A stretch of DNA of 64,000 bases from Loripinus fragilis (taxonomy: Eukaryota > Mollusca > Bivalvia > Lucinida > Lucinidae). Within the stretch, counting starts at the first letter, position 1, and every line of letters starts with the position of its first letter. The notes under the pieces were generated by a model that was given only the letters and a program-made list of their open reading frames with translations, was not told the origin of the DNA and ran no database searches. Where the stretch lies: NCBI GenBank assembly GCA_964019695.1, contig CAXHUL010000509.1:62001-126000 (forward strand), given 5' to 3'. Below are positions 53,620-63,812 of the stretch, in pieces. The translations under genes and the position numbers were made by a program.

Positions 53620-55800
53620 TCATGCTTCCAACTATATCTACAGGAAATAATTAAATAATATGAACTGCCTGTAATGAAACAAATGAAATATTTCATCATT
53701 ACTCACAAATAGTCAAAAGCTGGCTACTTTGCTTATTGTATTATTGTTTGCATAAATGAAATTGCTTGAGGCTGTTATTATACAATTCCTGGTTACATTA
53801 TGCTCATTTTATTTTCATTTTAAGCATGCAGCTAAATAGAAGCTTGCATTGGCACACACATAGATAATAGTATACAAAATGACACTATTCTTATAAGATT
53901 TTAAAGTAAATTATCGTCAATGTACAGGCAATACAATATTTATAAAAAGTTAAGCTGTCTGCTGCTTCTTTCTCTTTTTCAGACAAGTACTATTAAGTAA
54001 GCAAATCATCCACACCAATCATACTGGGTACATCGATTGGAAAGCTAGATTCATCACAAATATTAAAGCTTAATACAAAAACCCCACATGTAATGGAAGT
54101 AAAAAAATTGTCATTAGCAGACTTATTGCCTGCAACTAGATTACATGTTATATACTAACAAGTAAAAACTAATTATATTCGGGTATAAATATATAAAGTA
54201 AAGTGTATGTATAAGCAAACTGTTTTAATTATAACTTAAAGCTGAATAGTTCTGACTACATGCGTTGAAGCGCAAGCATCAAGGTTCATACTGTAACAGT
54301 TCAGATTGTTATTTCTGTTATATTATATCCTAAATACACCACAACATGTTGATGGGACGTTTAACAAATTCTACACTGCAGAATCAGATGTCAAAAATTT
54401 TGACCCTAGATACACTTCCATGGGACATTAAACTATTTATGAGATATAGGATACACACCATGTGTTCATAGGACATATAACCAAGGAAGATACATGGACT
54501 AGAAATCTCCTCCTCTGACCTATTATTCTTGAAAGAATAGATAAACTGTGATTCTTACCTTTACATACTGAAAAGTTTGACATTCAGACTGCAAGCTGAT
54601 GAAATCCTATTTAGGTCCCCATACACCCAATTTCAAGCAAAACTCAATGAGAACACTTTAATTCACTAAATAATAATATACAGTTACTCAAAATGTCTTT
54701 AAGTAATGTCACTCATGGCACTGACACAATTATTCAATGTCTTTTGATACAGAAAGTGGAACTTTTCTCCACTGTCGTCTATATTGAATGAGTAAATTTC
54801 TCCTCTGTGAAATGATCCTGTATTGTTTTACCTGGACGTATCACACCTTGCATAATATACCAGGGCTAGGTCTAATAAACAAAGGAGTTAACAGCCTGAA
54901 AGTGCTGTAAACTTGCTTATTCATTTGTCACTGTGTCATCAAACTTATCGTCTTCACTCTTGACTGCCTGCCTACCAGGACAGCCCGGCTGATGGCTGTC
55001 TAGGCTTGAAAATGCATGTCATATCCAAAACTTGGTATCAAAATGCAGGATATTTCACCAGGAATCTAGTTCTCATCGGATACCACAAATTTCATATTCC
55101 TTTATCTATATTTTGACATTAAATTTGGTGTTCACATCAGGGAGGGCCTGTCAGCTCAGCTGGCGAGTGTTGGCATGTTCCCAGACAGGCAATGCCTAAT
55201 TGGTCTGCTAGGCTGTCTGGCCATCCGGGCAATCAATCATTGGCCAAAAGGCATTACATGGGCACATGAAAAAACTCTATAATTATGAGGGTGTTGCAGT
55301 GTTAGCAGCAGAAGTCAGCAACAACCTCAGCTCAAGTGTACGGTAAGCTCCGGTTCACTGTTCACAGTGATGAAGTCGGGTGCTACTTATTTTTCTCAAC
55401 ATGGTTCCTTACCCACGATCATCAATTATTACTTTACAGCCCAATTCAAAATTAAATGCTGAAGTGAAACTACCAGCGTTGCTGGAATTTATTATAGACG
55501 CCATCTTGGTTGCTTTTAACAAGTGTAATAATATGAATAGCTATGCGGTTAATTATGATAGCCAATGGGAATCATTGCAAATGTTAACACATGTGTGGTC
55601 ATAAAATTATTCATGACATCAATTATTTCGCTGTACATGATGATCATGTGATAAATTATCTTATGTGGCTCCAATATCTGCAAATCTCTACTGTAAGTTT
55701 GTGGAACAAGGCTTTGATTGGGTCTTGTTGTTTTTAACATAGATCCAGATAAGGACATTTTATTTGCGTAAATTAGAATTATTTTTGTTACCTTTTAAAT
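53620..55800. other. Large-intron sequence, no exon recognised
   Basis: About 2.2 kb inside the 10.8-kb chordin intron. I searched here for a further VWC exon pair (W.P, C..C.C, CCP.C patterns on the minus strand) and found none. GCCTGCCTACCAGGACAGCC (54,967) and GCCTGTCAGCTCAGCTGGCG (55,147) mark two GC-richer diverged patches. Confidence 0.4.
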
Positions 55801-55804
55801 TAAT

Positions 55805-55930
55805 TTAAACATGTGTTTTGGGTGATCAAAAGAACTGTCTCATTGAGACAGTTCTTTTGAGTACCCACAACGTATCTTTTGGATGAGAAATAAAGAAAAT
55901 AATTTTGCAATATGCACTCTTATCTGGAGG
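55805..55930. mobile_element. Foldback MITE
   Basis: ACATGTGTTTTGGGTGATCA then AAGAACTGTCTC pairs with GAGACAGTTCTTTTGAGTAC then CCACAACGTATCTTTTGG. Sister of 38,360-38,460; compensating changes (CCG to CTG and CGG to CAG) keep the stem paired. Confidence 0.75.
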
Positions 55931-56127
55931 CCTGTATTAAGCACTAGCTAATGAAGCCTACTACATACTTATAAATGCATTACTTTCAGTATTGCTACTT
56001 CTGCATTCTTGACAACAATCGTCTGGATTTTTTCTTATTCTTTGAGATTGTGGACAATCTAGTTCTGGGCATGGGAGTCTTGAGCAATTCACTTCTGCTG
56101 ATCCTGGCTGAAAAAAAGAAGACCTTA

Positions 56128-56432
56128 CATGAGTGCTCATGTTTTATTGAATTTATTAAACGAGCTGGGGAAAAGAGATAAAATGCGAGGCTTGACCAGT
56201 AGCATTTAATCTCTTTTTCGCAACGAGTTTAATGAATTCAATAATATAAGAGCACGAATGTTAGATTCTTTCAGATTACTTTGGAATCTCATTTCTGTCC
56301 TTAAAACATTATAATTTTGTCATTATATAAACAACGTTGTTGCGGGCGTCATAACGTTTCCTGAAAATCTGTAAACCACTAGTGGTTTATCAACTTTATT
56401 GCATGGCGTTATTTTACTCCAAGACCCATGGC
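56128..56432. mobile_element. ATGAGTGCTCATG-type MITE, copy 1
   Basis: A hairpin pairs TTGAATTTATTAAACGAG with the reverse of CGAGTTTAATGAATTCAA around AAAAGAGATAAAATG. It is followed by GATTACTTTGGAATCTCATT and AACCACTAGTGGTTTATC. The inverted copy lies at 63,505-63,772. Confidence 0.65.
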
Positions 56433-56883
56433 ATAAGATAAAAAAAAGGATAATTTTGTTACATGTTACACTTTAGCATTAATTTTGTTCAAAACCCAAT
56501 GAGAATTGACCATTTTAGCTTTACTTCATCACAACCAGGAGAGTGAAAAAGGGTAGGGCAAATATTTATAACAGAAATACTCTTTCAGCCTTAATTTCTG
56601 TATACCTCTACTAAGCTCACATGACTATACTCCATTAGATATGACCTTTCTACATATAAAAACAAATAACAGCCATGAAGCGATAGCTTGCACTAGCTTT
56701 AATTATTACAAGGGTAAAATGAATAATTATGGCAAATGCTTTATCAAACTTTTTTCAGACAAGCAATATTATAAAATATTCTGATAATTTGAGAAGTGCT
56801 ATAAAATCTATTTGGGGCTTTTGGAAATTCAGATGAGATTCTAAATAAATTTAAATAAAAGGTTCTTTAGTATCTAAAAGTAA

Positions 56884-56955
56884 GTGAGTATCATCAGGAA
56901 ATAACATAATCACACACTGCAACCCTTGACACCGTGAGAAAGACAGGCCCCTTTG
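56884..56955 (-). mobile_element. Family B retroelement, 3' stub
   Basis: GTGAGTATCATCAGGAAATA then ACATAATCACACACTGCA and ACACCGTGAGAAAGA match the inverted family B 3' end. Confidence 0.55.
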
Positions 56956-57134
56956 TGAGCACCCATGGTAAATAAATTTATGATCTTTATAATAACAAGT
57001 ATGTAATTTTGCTATTTAGCAAGGAGTGATAAATTCACAATATATACTAACTTGGTAAACGGTAACGCTAGATTCCATTCTGGCACTGGTTTTTTTATAA
57101 AACTTAGCTTGAGGCTGGTTCATTCCGAAACTAA

Positions 57135-57543
57135 AATTAAATGTTTAAACTTACTATACATCTACAGATGGCACATTTGGAGTAGCCAAGAGGCGGAATG
57201 TATGGGTGCCATGTTGCTCCATAATGGTGGCATCTTAAATTAAATGTTTTACACTTACTATACATCTACAAATGGCATATTTGGAGTAGCCAAAAGGCGG
57301 AATGTATGGGTGCCATGATGTTCCATAAGGGTGCCATCTAAAATTAAATGTTTTACACTTACTATACATATGGCACATTTGGAATAGCCAAGAGGTGGAA
57401 TGTATGGGTGCCATGGTGTTCCATAAGGTTGCCATCTTTTATTAAATGTTTACACTTACTATACATCTACAAATGGCACATTTGGAGTAGCCAAGAGGTG
57501 GAATGTATGGATGCCATAGTGTTCCATAAGGGTGCCATCTTTT
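57135..57543. repeat. Four-copy tandem repeat, about 102 bp
   Basis: Copies begin at about 57,137, 57,240, 57,343 and 57,441, each containing ACTTACTATACAT, ATGGCACATTTGGAGTAGCC, AAGAGGCGGAATGTATGGGT and GCCATGGTGTTCCATAAGG variants. The third copy lacks about 8 bases (CTACAAAT). Frames on both strands are open through parts of it but have no support as genes. Confidence 0.85.
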
Positions 57544-57623
57544 ATCTCCGGGAAAGTAACAGCTTCCGACTGGTTTCTTCTCTGTACTATTTTCGTCTGA
57601 TAAGGAAAGATAGGGACAAAAAA

Positions 57624-57864
57624 TATGAGCCACGCCGTGTGGTTTCCATCATTGTAGCATTTTGATAAGGTAAACTCAGACGAGCATGTGCAGCCTCTTG
57701 TTAAGCTTAGAAACTCCAAATGATGTTCGATCAGTAGCTTAACAGTCATAGAATATTAGACTGACTAGCAAAGGCTCTGATCAGACTGCACGTTTGCGCG
57801 GGCTGGTCTGAGCCTTTGCTGGTCGCACATATCACATTGTTGGAAATCTCATGTTGTGGCTCAT
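57624..57864. mobile_element. ATGAGCCAC-type MITE, copy 3
   Basis: Starts ATGAGCCACGCCGTGTGG and ends GGAAATCTCATGTTGTGGCT then CAT. The interior contains TCAGTAGCTTAACAGTCATA and GGCTCTGATCAGACTGCACG. Uninterrupted, so it serves as a reference for copy 59,418-59,774. Confidence 0.8.
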
Positions 57865-57999
57865 ACCTCAAAATTAGATCTTCTAGAAAGGAAGGAAATC
57901 TACAACTTTGAAAACAGTAGGCTTCCTTTATGAGAATTATTATAAAATGCTACAAGTAAGACACCCCTTAGCACCAGTTTTATTCTTCTTTATTTTTGA

Positions 58000-58215
58000 A
58001 TAAATTATCTGGAAAACGAATCCCTCAGAAATAGAAATAGAGAGAAACTACAATATTAGAAAACAGAAGGCTCAGTTTTATTGAGTCTGTTCATGAAAAC
58101 TAATGGGGAAAGTGCAACAATTGTCACGTTCCTAGCACCAGCTTAAGCGGTATTCTGCTTTCCGTCAGAACTCATTATTCCAGAAGGACCAGAATATGAA
58201 AAAATGTCAACACTA
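58000..58215. repeat. AGCAGAAAGCA-type repeat, inverted copy
   Basis: ATCCCTCAGAAATAGAAATA, AAAGTGCAACAATTGTCACG, CTAGCACCAGCTTAAGCGGT and ATTCTGCTTTCCGTC are the reverse complement of the units at 50,400-50,860. Confidence 0.6.
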
Positions 58216-58911
58216 TATTGATGCACGGTGAAAAGTATAAGAAGACAAATAATTAGCAAATTAGAATTCATTGTTCACTGTATAGGTTAAATACTTTAGA
58301 ATGGGGAACACTGCAGTGCATTTGGAATTACACAGTTTGATGCGTGTCACTTTAAAAATTGGCTGATAAATAATAATCTGAGAACTGTTTTTAATTTGTT
58401 TAACCACAGAAAGGCGAAAGCTGGTGCTTTGCTCACTTATTCTTGCTTGATTGTGGGTGCCTTGGTGAGTCTGTGTTCTATTGTTTCTGTCTCTTGGTAT
58501 AATGGGTCAGGCTCCAGGGTTATTAAACTTGAGTTCATTCCCAAACTCAAAATAATGAAATGAACTCTATAAGCATCAAAGCTTCCATTCAGATCCTTTA
58601 CATTGTTATATGCAATTATTGTACCACTTGTATTATTTACAGAGATGAAATAAAGTTTAAACAAAACTCAAAATAAAGCACAATATTTGGCTGTTTGCGG
58701 ACACATGTCATCAAGCAGCCAATCATTGGTCTTTATTTTGAGTTTGTGATTGTGATTTGGTATTGTGGCATTTCCTGGCCCTATTCACTTGTATTGTCAC
58801 CAAGTGCTTTCCTTCTTCGTTTTCAAAATAGTTCGCCAAAAGCGCAGTGCAAATGCTTTTGAAATGCCAACCATGTCCGCAATCTGCTGAGAAGTATATC
58901 TTTACGTCTGA

Positions 58912-59385
58912 TTATACTATATAATTTTTTATAACAATCTTTGAACTACTTGCAGATTTAGATCTACAATGTTTTGGAGCACTTGTAACAGACCCTACGC
59001 CTGCACTGAAATCCCTAACCTGTCTGCAAACTGTGGAAAATGACATTGAATTACTAACATAAACAGTACATATGTCAGCACAAATGTTCATTGAACCTCT
59101 GCTAAGTAATGCGCGAGTCTTAATGTCAGCCCTGATTTTGATCTCATTTTCAACGCTTCTCCCAACCATTTTGCTTAACCGCCTATGAGTAGGGTTTCTG
59201 CAAAAGTAAATTTCACGAGAGATGTTGTGTCTACATGTGCAGTTGATACATTGATTGAAAGGTGATAGAATGGAAAACACATACAAGGCGTGGGTTTTAT
59301 CTTCCCGCCAACAGTTGCGGTGAAAATTGCCAGTGGCATTACTTTTGATCCCATCCTCGTATATTTGGATACAATGGAACAACAA
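58912..59385 (-). other. Unassigned 157-codon cysteine-containing frame
   Basis: The longest non-repetitive open frame outside the minisatellite. It contains GNFHRNCWREDKTHAL, FNQCINCTCRHNISREIYFC and SKMVGRSVENEIKIRADIKT, with a serine- and lysine-rich end. The C..C.C pattern recalls a VWC half-domain, and the frame lies in the chordin intron on the same strand where vertebrate chordin would have one more VWC domain. However, the spacing around W and the cysteines is wrong, and no donor follows the C.C motif. A basic, helical middle part looks more like a mobile-element protein. Function unknown. Confidence 0.35.
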
Positions 59386-59417
59386 AATATTACAATACTA
59401 TGCAAAGTCAAAAACAT

Positions 59418-59774
59418 ATGAGCCACGACTTGTGATTTCCAACAATGTGGCATTTTGACAAGTGTAGACTCAGACGAACCCGTGCAGTCTCCCTTTATGC
59501 TTAGAAACTCCAAATGCTGTTTGGTCAGTAGCTTAACAGTCAAAGAATGTTCATTCAGGAGGTGACTAGTATAAGCATTTATGCTTGTTTTCAAATCCTG
59601 TTGATCTTTTCTCTATTAATCATGCTATTGTATACTTGTAATTGAATTGAAGTTAATACATTATTGTTTACACTAAATAATGTTCAAGCAACTAGAAAAG
59701 GCTCTGATCAGACTGTGTGTATGCGCAGGCTGGTCGCACATACCACATTGTTGGAAATATCATGTCGCGGCTAA
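59418..59774. mobile_element. ATGAGCCAC-type MITE, copy 4, with nested insert
   Basis: Starts ATGAGCCACGACTTGTG and ends CATTGTTGGAAATATCATGT then CGCGGCTAAT. Compared with copy 3 it contains 125 extra bases at 59,554-59,678, flanked by the 8-base direct repeat AATGTTCA (59,546-59,553 and 59,679-59,686). An 8-base target duplication is typical of hAT-group insertions; the insert has no clear terminal inverted repeats. Confidence 0.75.
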
Positions 59775-59948
59775 TATATATTCTTTATTTTCACATTGAT
59801 TAAAATACGCAATTTTATATCAATATTGTTTACTGTTAGGGCAATATGTATTTTGTTAGTGATTTACTTTATACATAAAAAGATTATAATTTAAGTTTGG
59901 AAATTAAATAATTGTTTAGCATGCATAGAAGATGCATCGATAACTCAC

Positions 59949-60042
59949 CTTGGCAGATAGGACAGCACTCTCCACTAGACGTCACAAGTTTTGTGCAATT
60001 AGCTGGTGGGCACAGAACTTTGTCACAAATAGCATTGCCTCT
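59949..60042 (-). CDS. chrd: Chordin exon: second half of first C-terminal VWC domain
   Basis: Acceptor TTTCAATTTCAG before AGAGGCAATG; donor TGCCAAG followed by GTGAGTTA. The 94-base exon (phase 0 in, phase 1 out) encodes RGNAICDKVLCPPANCTKLV then TSSGECCPICQ. It holds the six C-terminal cysteines of a VWC domain. ICDKVLCPPANC closely resembles the second VWC domain of vertebrate chordin, as far as I recall that sequence. Together with exon 61,702-61,878 it gives a complete ten-cysteine domain. Confidence 0.85.
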
Positions 60043-60301
60043 CTGAAATTGAAATATTTCAAGTATAATATACTATAGTTAAGTCATTCTTTAAATGTGT
60101 ATGTGCAGTTTTATAATTAGGCTATAACAGTACCTATGGTATTACTTTATATGTGTGAATGAGTCCCGCTGTAGCGATACTGTCCAGGCTCATGGGCGTC
60201 ACCTCTGGCCACATATCATATGTATGTAGCATCTGCATAGAAGTCAGCTCATTCTGTCAATACCAATGTACTTGCAAGAGCATTTTATGAACAAAATTTA
60301 T

Positions 60302-60596
60302 TGGTACCGTTTAACATGTTTAAGCTCTCCAGTAATTTTCTTACTGACCATTCCAAGACCATGCTTCTTTTGTGGATCCTTTTTGTTATTAGTGTTTCAT
60401 GTTTGTCTGTCATACTGTCTTGCCTGTTCCCCACAGCCTTGTGGTCACCTGTTGGGAAAGTGCTGACCTCTTTGGCCTCTTGTATGTGACGTTTTCTTAG
60501 GTTTTTATCTCTGTCCCATATGGTGTCCTGGGTCAGGTGTGGTACTTGGTTGTATCAATTCCTGATGTTTGCCTTCTTCCGTACTTTGTCTAGAGT
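60302..60596 (+). mobile_element. Family A retroelement, 5'-truncated
   Basis: Plus-strand copy from GTACCGTTTAACATGTTTAA to CTTCTTCCGTACTTTG. Non-coding and antisense to the chordin transcript. It lies in the intron that splits the first C-terminal VWC domain. Confidence 0.75.
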
Positions 60597-60696
60597 TATA
60601 AATTGCTTCTACCTTTGTTCAGAGTTGTCACACAGGTCCTTGGCAGGCTTAGCTTTAATAGTTAACCAGTACTAAGTGTATTCAAACTTTCTTCAG

Positions 60697-60814
60697 TTTT
60701 AACCTAAGTTCACCCACACATTTTCTCAGTAATCAATTACTCCCAAGACTTGATTCCAGTAGTGCACATTGATTACTGATATGAGAAATTATGTGGGTGA
60801 ACTTAGGTTAAAAC
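60697..60814. repeat. Foldback hairpin, about 118 bp
   Basis: TTTTAACCTAAGTTCACCCA at the left pairs with TGGGTGAACTTAGGTTAAAA at the right, and the pairing continues through CAGTAATCAAT/ATTGATTACTG. The loop is about 30 bases. Intronic; likely a minimal foldback element. Confidence 0.8.
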
Positions 60815-61701
60815 TCAACATATTACAAATCAGACTTGCTATATTAAGTTGCATAGTGAACAACAGACAGAATTTATGTTATCGATGTAATCTTTGAAGG
60901 CAATTTGTATTGTTGATATGCTACCGACAAATCACGAAGATTAATTGATTTGTAGTAAAAGTGATGCAATAGTTTGAAATTTACAAATAATATTGATATA
61001 AAACATATGCAAAATAACAAGAGCCTATTTGTAAAATATTATAGAAAAACATTTTCATTTACTGTGATAAATATAATTGATTAGAGTGCAAACATAACTA
61101 CCACACAGCTGTTTACAAAGAGTATTATTTTAGAAATAGTGTATGTTTATTCTTGTATGTATTTTCTAAGGCCACTGCACACTTATATAAGATGAATGTG
61201 TTTTGCATTTTTATTTCAGCTGTTGCATACATGTACAATGCATGCTGTAAGCTTTTAACAGTCATGTTTCAACCAGCAAACTCTCATTTATTAACAGGAA
61301 AATTCACATGATAACATGTATGAATTTGGTATCTAAAATAAACTCGTTCTGTGCCACTAGATTTATGACAGGTGATCTGTTTGTGGACCGACTTCGCCCT
61401 GGAGTATGGATACTGCATGTGAAATGGTGACAAAATTAAGTGCCATACGTTTCATTTTAGGTGAATATATTGTTAAATGTATGCAAAAATAACAATCCAA
61501 CATTGTTTGTCAATGCATTAACGTTCGCCAGGTCCCTTGGGATATGTAAAAACCAAAGGCAAAGAATTTCAACATCTCCCAAAAGGATCTATAACACATA
61601 AAACATATTTGATCCATAGGTTATTCAGTGGTCTTTTCTGCAAGCTCAGTTGGTGTTGGAAATCGTTTAATACTACCTTTCAGGTGTACAGAGACACATA
61701 C

Positions 61702-61878
61702 CTGACATCTACATGTAAAGCATGTTTGATCTGAGGGCTGCCAGGACTCTCCATGTTTGTAAAACTGTTCATTATGGTAACATCTAAACACATTGTTTTC
61801 TCCTGTCTCAATGTCGTTATCATCAAGGGCATCACCACCACCTCCAGAATGACTCCAACAATTATTTTGACGATAAAG
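61702..61878 (-). CDS. chrd: Chordin exon: linker and first half of VWC domain
   Basis: Acceptor AGCTGTTTGACAG-like context (CTGTTTGACAG before CTTTATCG); donor TGTCAG followed by GTATGTGT. The exon has 59 codons in phase 0. It begins LYRQNNCWSH, where QNNC matches the cysteine that closes the CHRD region in chordins. A Gly/Asp-rich linker follows (SGGGGDALDDNDIETGENN), then FRCYHNEQFYKHGESWQPSD and QTCFTCRCQ, a typical VWC first half with C, W.P, C..C.C. The polypyrimidine tract is weak because a MITE lies only about 27 bases upstream of the acceptor. Confidence 0.85.
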
Positions 61879-61904
61879 CTGTCAAACAGTAAATCAATTC
61901 ATAT

Positions 61905-62145
61905 CAGCCAATCAGAACGCTGAAAATCGTTACACACATCAAAGGGAGACTACTGATTCAAGCAGTGAATTTCTTCAATTGCGTCTTTTCAAAATGGGAA
62001 CTTCTCTTAGAGGAAAGAATTTGCTCCCAGGGGGAGCGAATTCTTTCCTTTAAGAGCAGTTCCTTATGGTATGGAAAAATCACTTCTACCACATTAGGTG
62101 ACCTCCCTTGAATGTTACCCATATTACGCATATGGGTTACCAAGA
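61905..62145. mobile_element. GGAGCAAATT hairpin MITE, inverted copy
   Basis: CAGAACGCTGAAAATCGTTA at the left and ACCTCCCTTGAATGTTACCC at the right are inverted relative to 53,332-53,613. The central hairpin is GAATTTGCTCCCAGGGGGAG/CGAATTC. Its edge is within about 30 bases of the acceptor of exon 61,702-61,878, so it may have replaced part of the branch-point region. Confidence 0.75.
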
Positions 62146-62309
62146 TACATCAATGTCAGCAATCCATTTTATCACATATCAATTAAGCCTTGGGTCATGG
62201 TAGTCTAATCCAAAGACAGACATGATTGCACTAACTCACTGATGTAAATGTTAGGTCAGGGTTAATACAAGTCTGAGGCCTACTATTTGAAGGAAGAATC
62301 CTTCTTAAA

Positions 62310-62530
62310 GGTTTGTGGATCATTTTTATGTTATTTCTATCTTGTTTTTGTTCTGCTTTCGCGTGCATCTATTTATTTATGCCTTATAAGCACCTGCTAG
62401 GAAAGGGCTGACCTCTTGGCTCTCGTTTGTGATGTATAATTGTGAATTTGTCACTTTTCCATTGGTATCCTGGGTCAGGTGTGGTGCTTGATTGTATTGA
62501 TTCCTGATCTTTGCCCTCTTTCTTACTTTT
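62310..62530 (+). mobile_element. Family A retroelement, 5'-truncated
   Basis: Plus-strand copy from GAATCCTTCTTAAAGG to CTCTTTCTTACTTTTTA. The end lies about 70 bases from the donor of exon 62,601-62,717. Non-coding. Confidence 0.75.
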
Positions 62531-62600
62531 TATAAATTGTAAAGTCCATCTTCATTAATGTAACACATAAAACACTATTAAAATTAAAAAAATGACTCAC

Positions 62601-62717
62601 AGGCGTTTTCATCTTTCCACAACTTCCAGTACCTTGGCTGTTCACTTCAATAACGTTTTCACCAAATTGCAAACTAGTGAACACATTTTCTGGTATAACT
62701 TTTATAATGCCACTCAT
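62601..62717 (-). CDS. chrd: Chordin exon: end of CHRD region
   Basis: Acceptor TTTTTTTTACAG before ATGAGTGG; donor ACGCCT followed by GTGAGTCA. The exon is 39 codons, phase 0 at both ends: MSGIIKVIPENVFTSLQFGE then NVIEVNSQGTGSCGKMKTP. The pattern (ik.i ... L..G ... V.V.S.......G...) is that of the last strands of a CHRD domain, in which L..G.v.v.V precedes a G.(I/L)RG-like strand. The usual GEIRG motif is altered to CGKMKTP. The ATG at the exon start is a chance methionine, not the translation start. Confidence 0.7.
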
Positions 62718-62831
62718 CTGTAAAAAAAATAAAACATAACATATTAATAAAGACAATATTGTTTATTCTAAAACACCTGCAAAAACGTGATATATCAAAT
62801 AAAAATTTACCTTTTTGAAAGAGTGAAGAAA

Positions 62832-63216
62832 ACACACGCTAGCTGACGTCATTTATTGCTGCAAATTGACGTCAGTCATGGCGTTAGGCAGTGTAACATC
62901 GTTTTTACGCTTGAAAGGCTTTACAAATACATGTAAACATATAGGACACAGTCCAACTATTGGCGGGAATTATTCAGTGCAATGGCAGAAAGTTGGAAGA
63001 ACCGGAATACTTCAAATGTGTTTTCGTCATTTATTGTGTATTTGAATCAAAATAGATCGGCTCTTGTGCAGGAATTGTTCAGTAATGATTCACTGTTTGT
63101 CGGTCAGTTTTACGAAGAAAAATCACTCACGCTGTGCGCTTGTGATTTTATCTTTACAACTGACGTCCAAACAGTGAATTATTACACAACCATTCACTGC
63201 TAGAGCTGATCTACTT
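62832..63216 (+). mobile_element. Palindrome-bearing element with paired CRE motifs, copy 2
   Basis: Inverted relative to 1,003-1,458. TGACGTCA occurs at 62,844-62,851 and 62,868-62,875, followed about 105 bases later by a 73-codon frame starting MAESWKNRNTSNVFSSF (62,982-63,200). The frame crosses the element's palindrome (TTCAGTAATGATTCACTGTT / AACAGTGAATTATTACACAA), so its later part is probably not protein. It lies in a chordin intron, antisense to the gene. The combination suggests a copied promoter plus first exon of an unknown gene or transposon. Confidence 0.6.
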
Positions 63217-63504
63217 CTTAAGTAAACGTCGTTGACTAGTAGTATAATGTCATGAACAAGGTAACTAGGCAGCTGAGGGGATTTAAGTCTTGTTTAAAAT
63301 AGAAACTTTTCCCACTTCAATATGGTGTGTTCACCTGCAAATATTCAAAGATGGAAAATACGAAAAATTACTTGGAAACATGTCATCTTATCTAAAATCA
63401 TTCTAATCACAGTTTCTTCCATTTAATTGTGTGCTTAAATTTACCAGGAATCATAATAAGAGTCATACAATAACCTGTTTGATCATATGACATCGCATCT
63501 GGGA

Positions 63505-63772
63505 GTAAAATGATGCCATGCATTAAAATCATTAAACCACTAGTTGTTTACAGATTTTCGGGAAATGTTATGACGTCCTTCACATGTTTTCATACATAAT
63601 GACAAAAATAATCAGCTTTTTATGCAAGAAATGAGATTTCAAAGTAATCTTTAGGCCATATGATAAATAGAATCAAACATTCATGCTCTTGTATTATTGA
63701 AATTATTAAACTTGTTACGAAAAAGAGAGAAAATCAATAATACATGAGCACTCATGTAAGATCCTCTATCTA
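63505..63772. mobile_element. ATGAGTGCTCATG-type MITE, copy 2
   Basis: Inverted relative to 56,128-56,432: TTAAACCACTAGTTGTTTAC, GAAATGAGATTTCAAAGTAA and the hairpin TATTGAAATTATTAAACTTG with AAAAAGAGAGAAAATCAATA, then TGAGCACTCATG. It ends about 40 bases from the donor of exon 63,813-64,000. Confidence 0.65.
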
Positions 63773-63812
63773 TTATAGCAATTTGTTTTGCTTTGTTTCT
63801 TATATTTCTCAC

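Noticed and set aside
59200..59290. Missing third VWC exon (SPFNQCINCTCR)
   Set aside because: The W.P motif and cysteine spacing do not fit, no donor follows the C.C motif, and the open frame continues into unrelated basic sequence.
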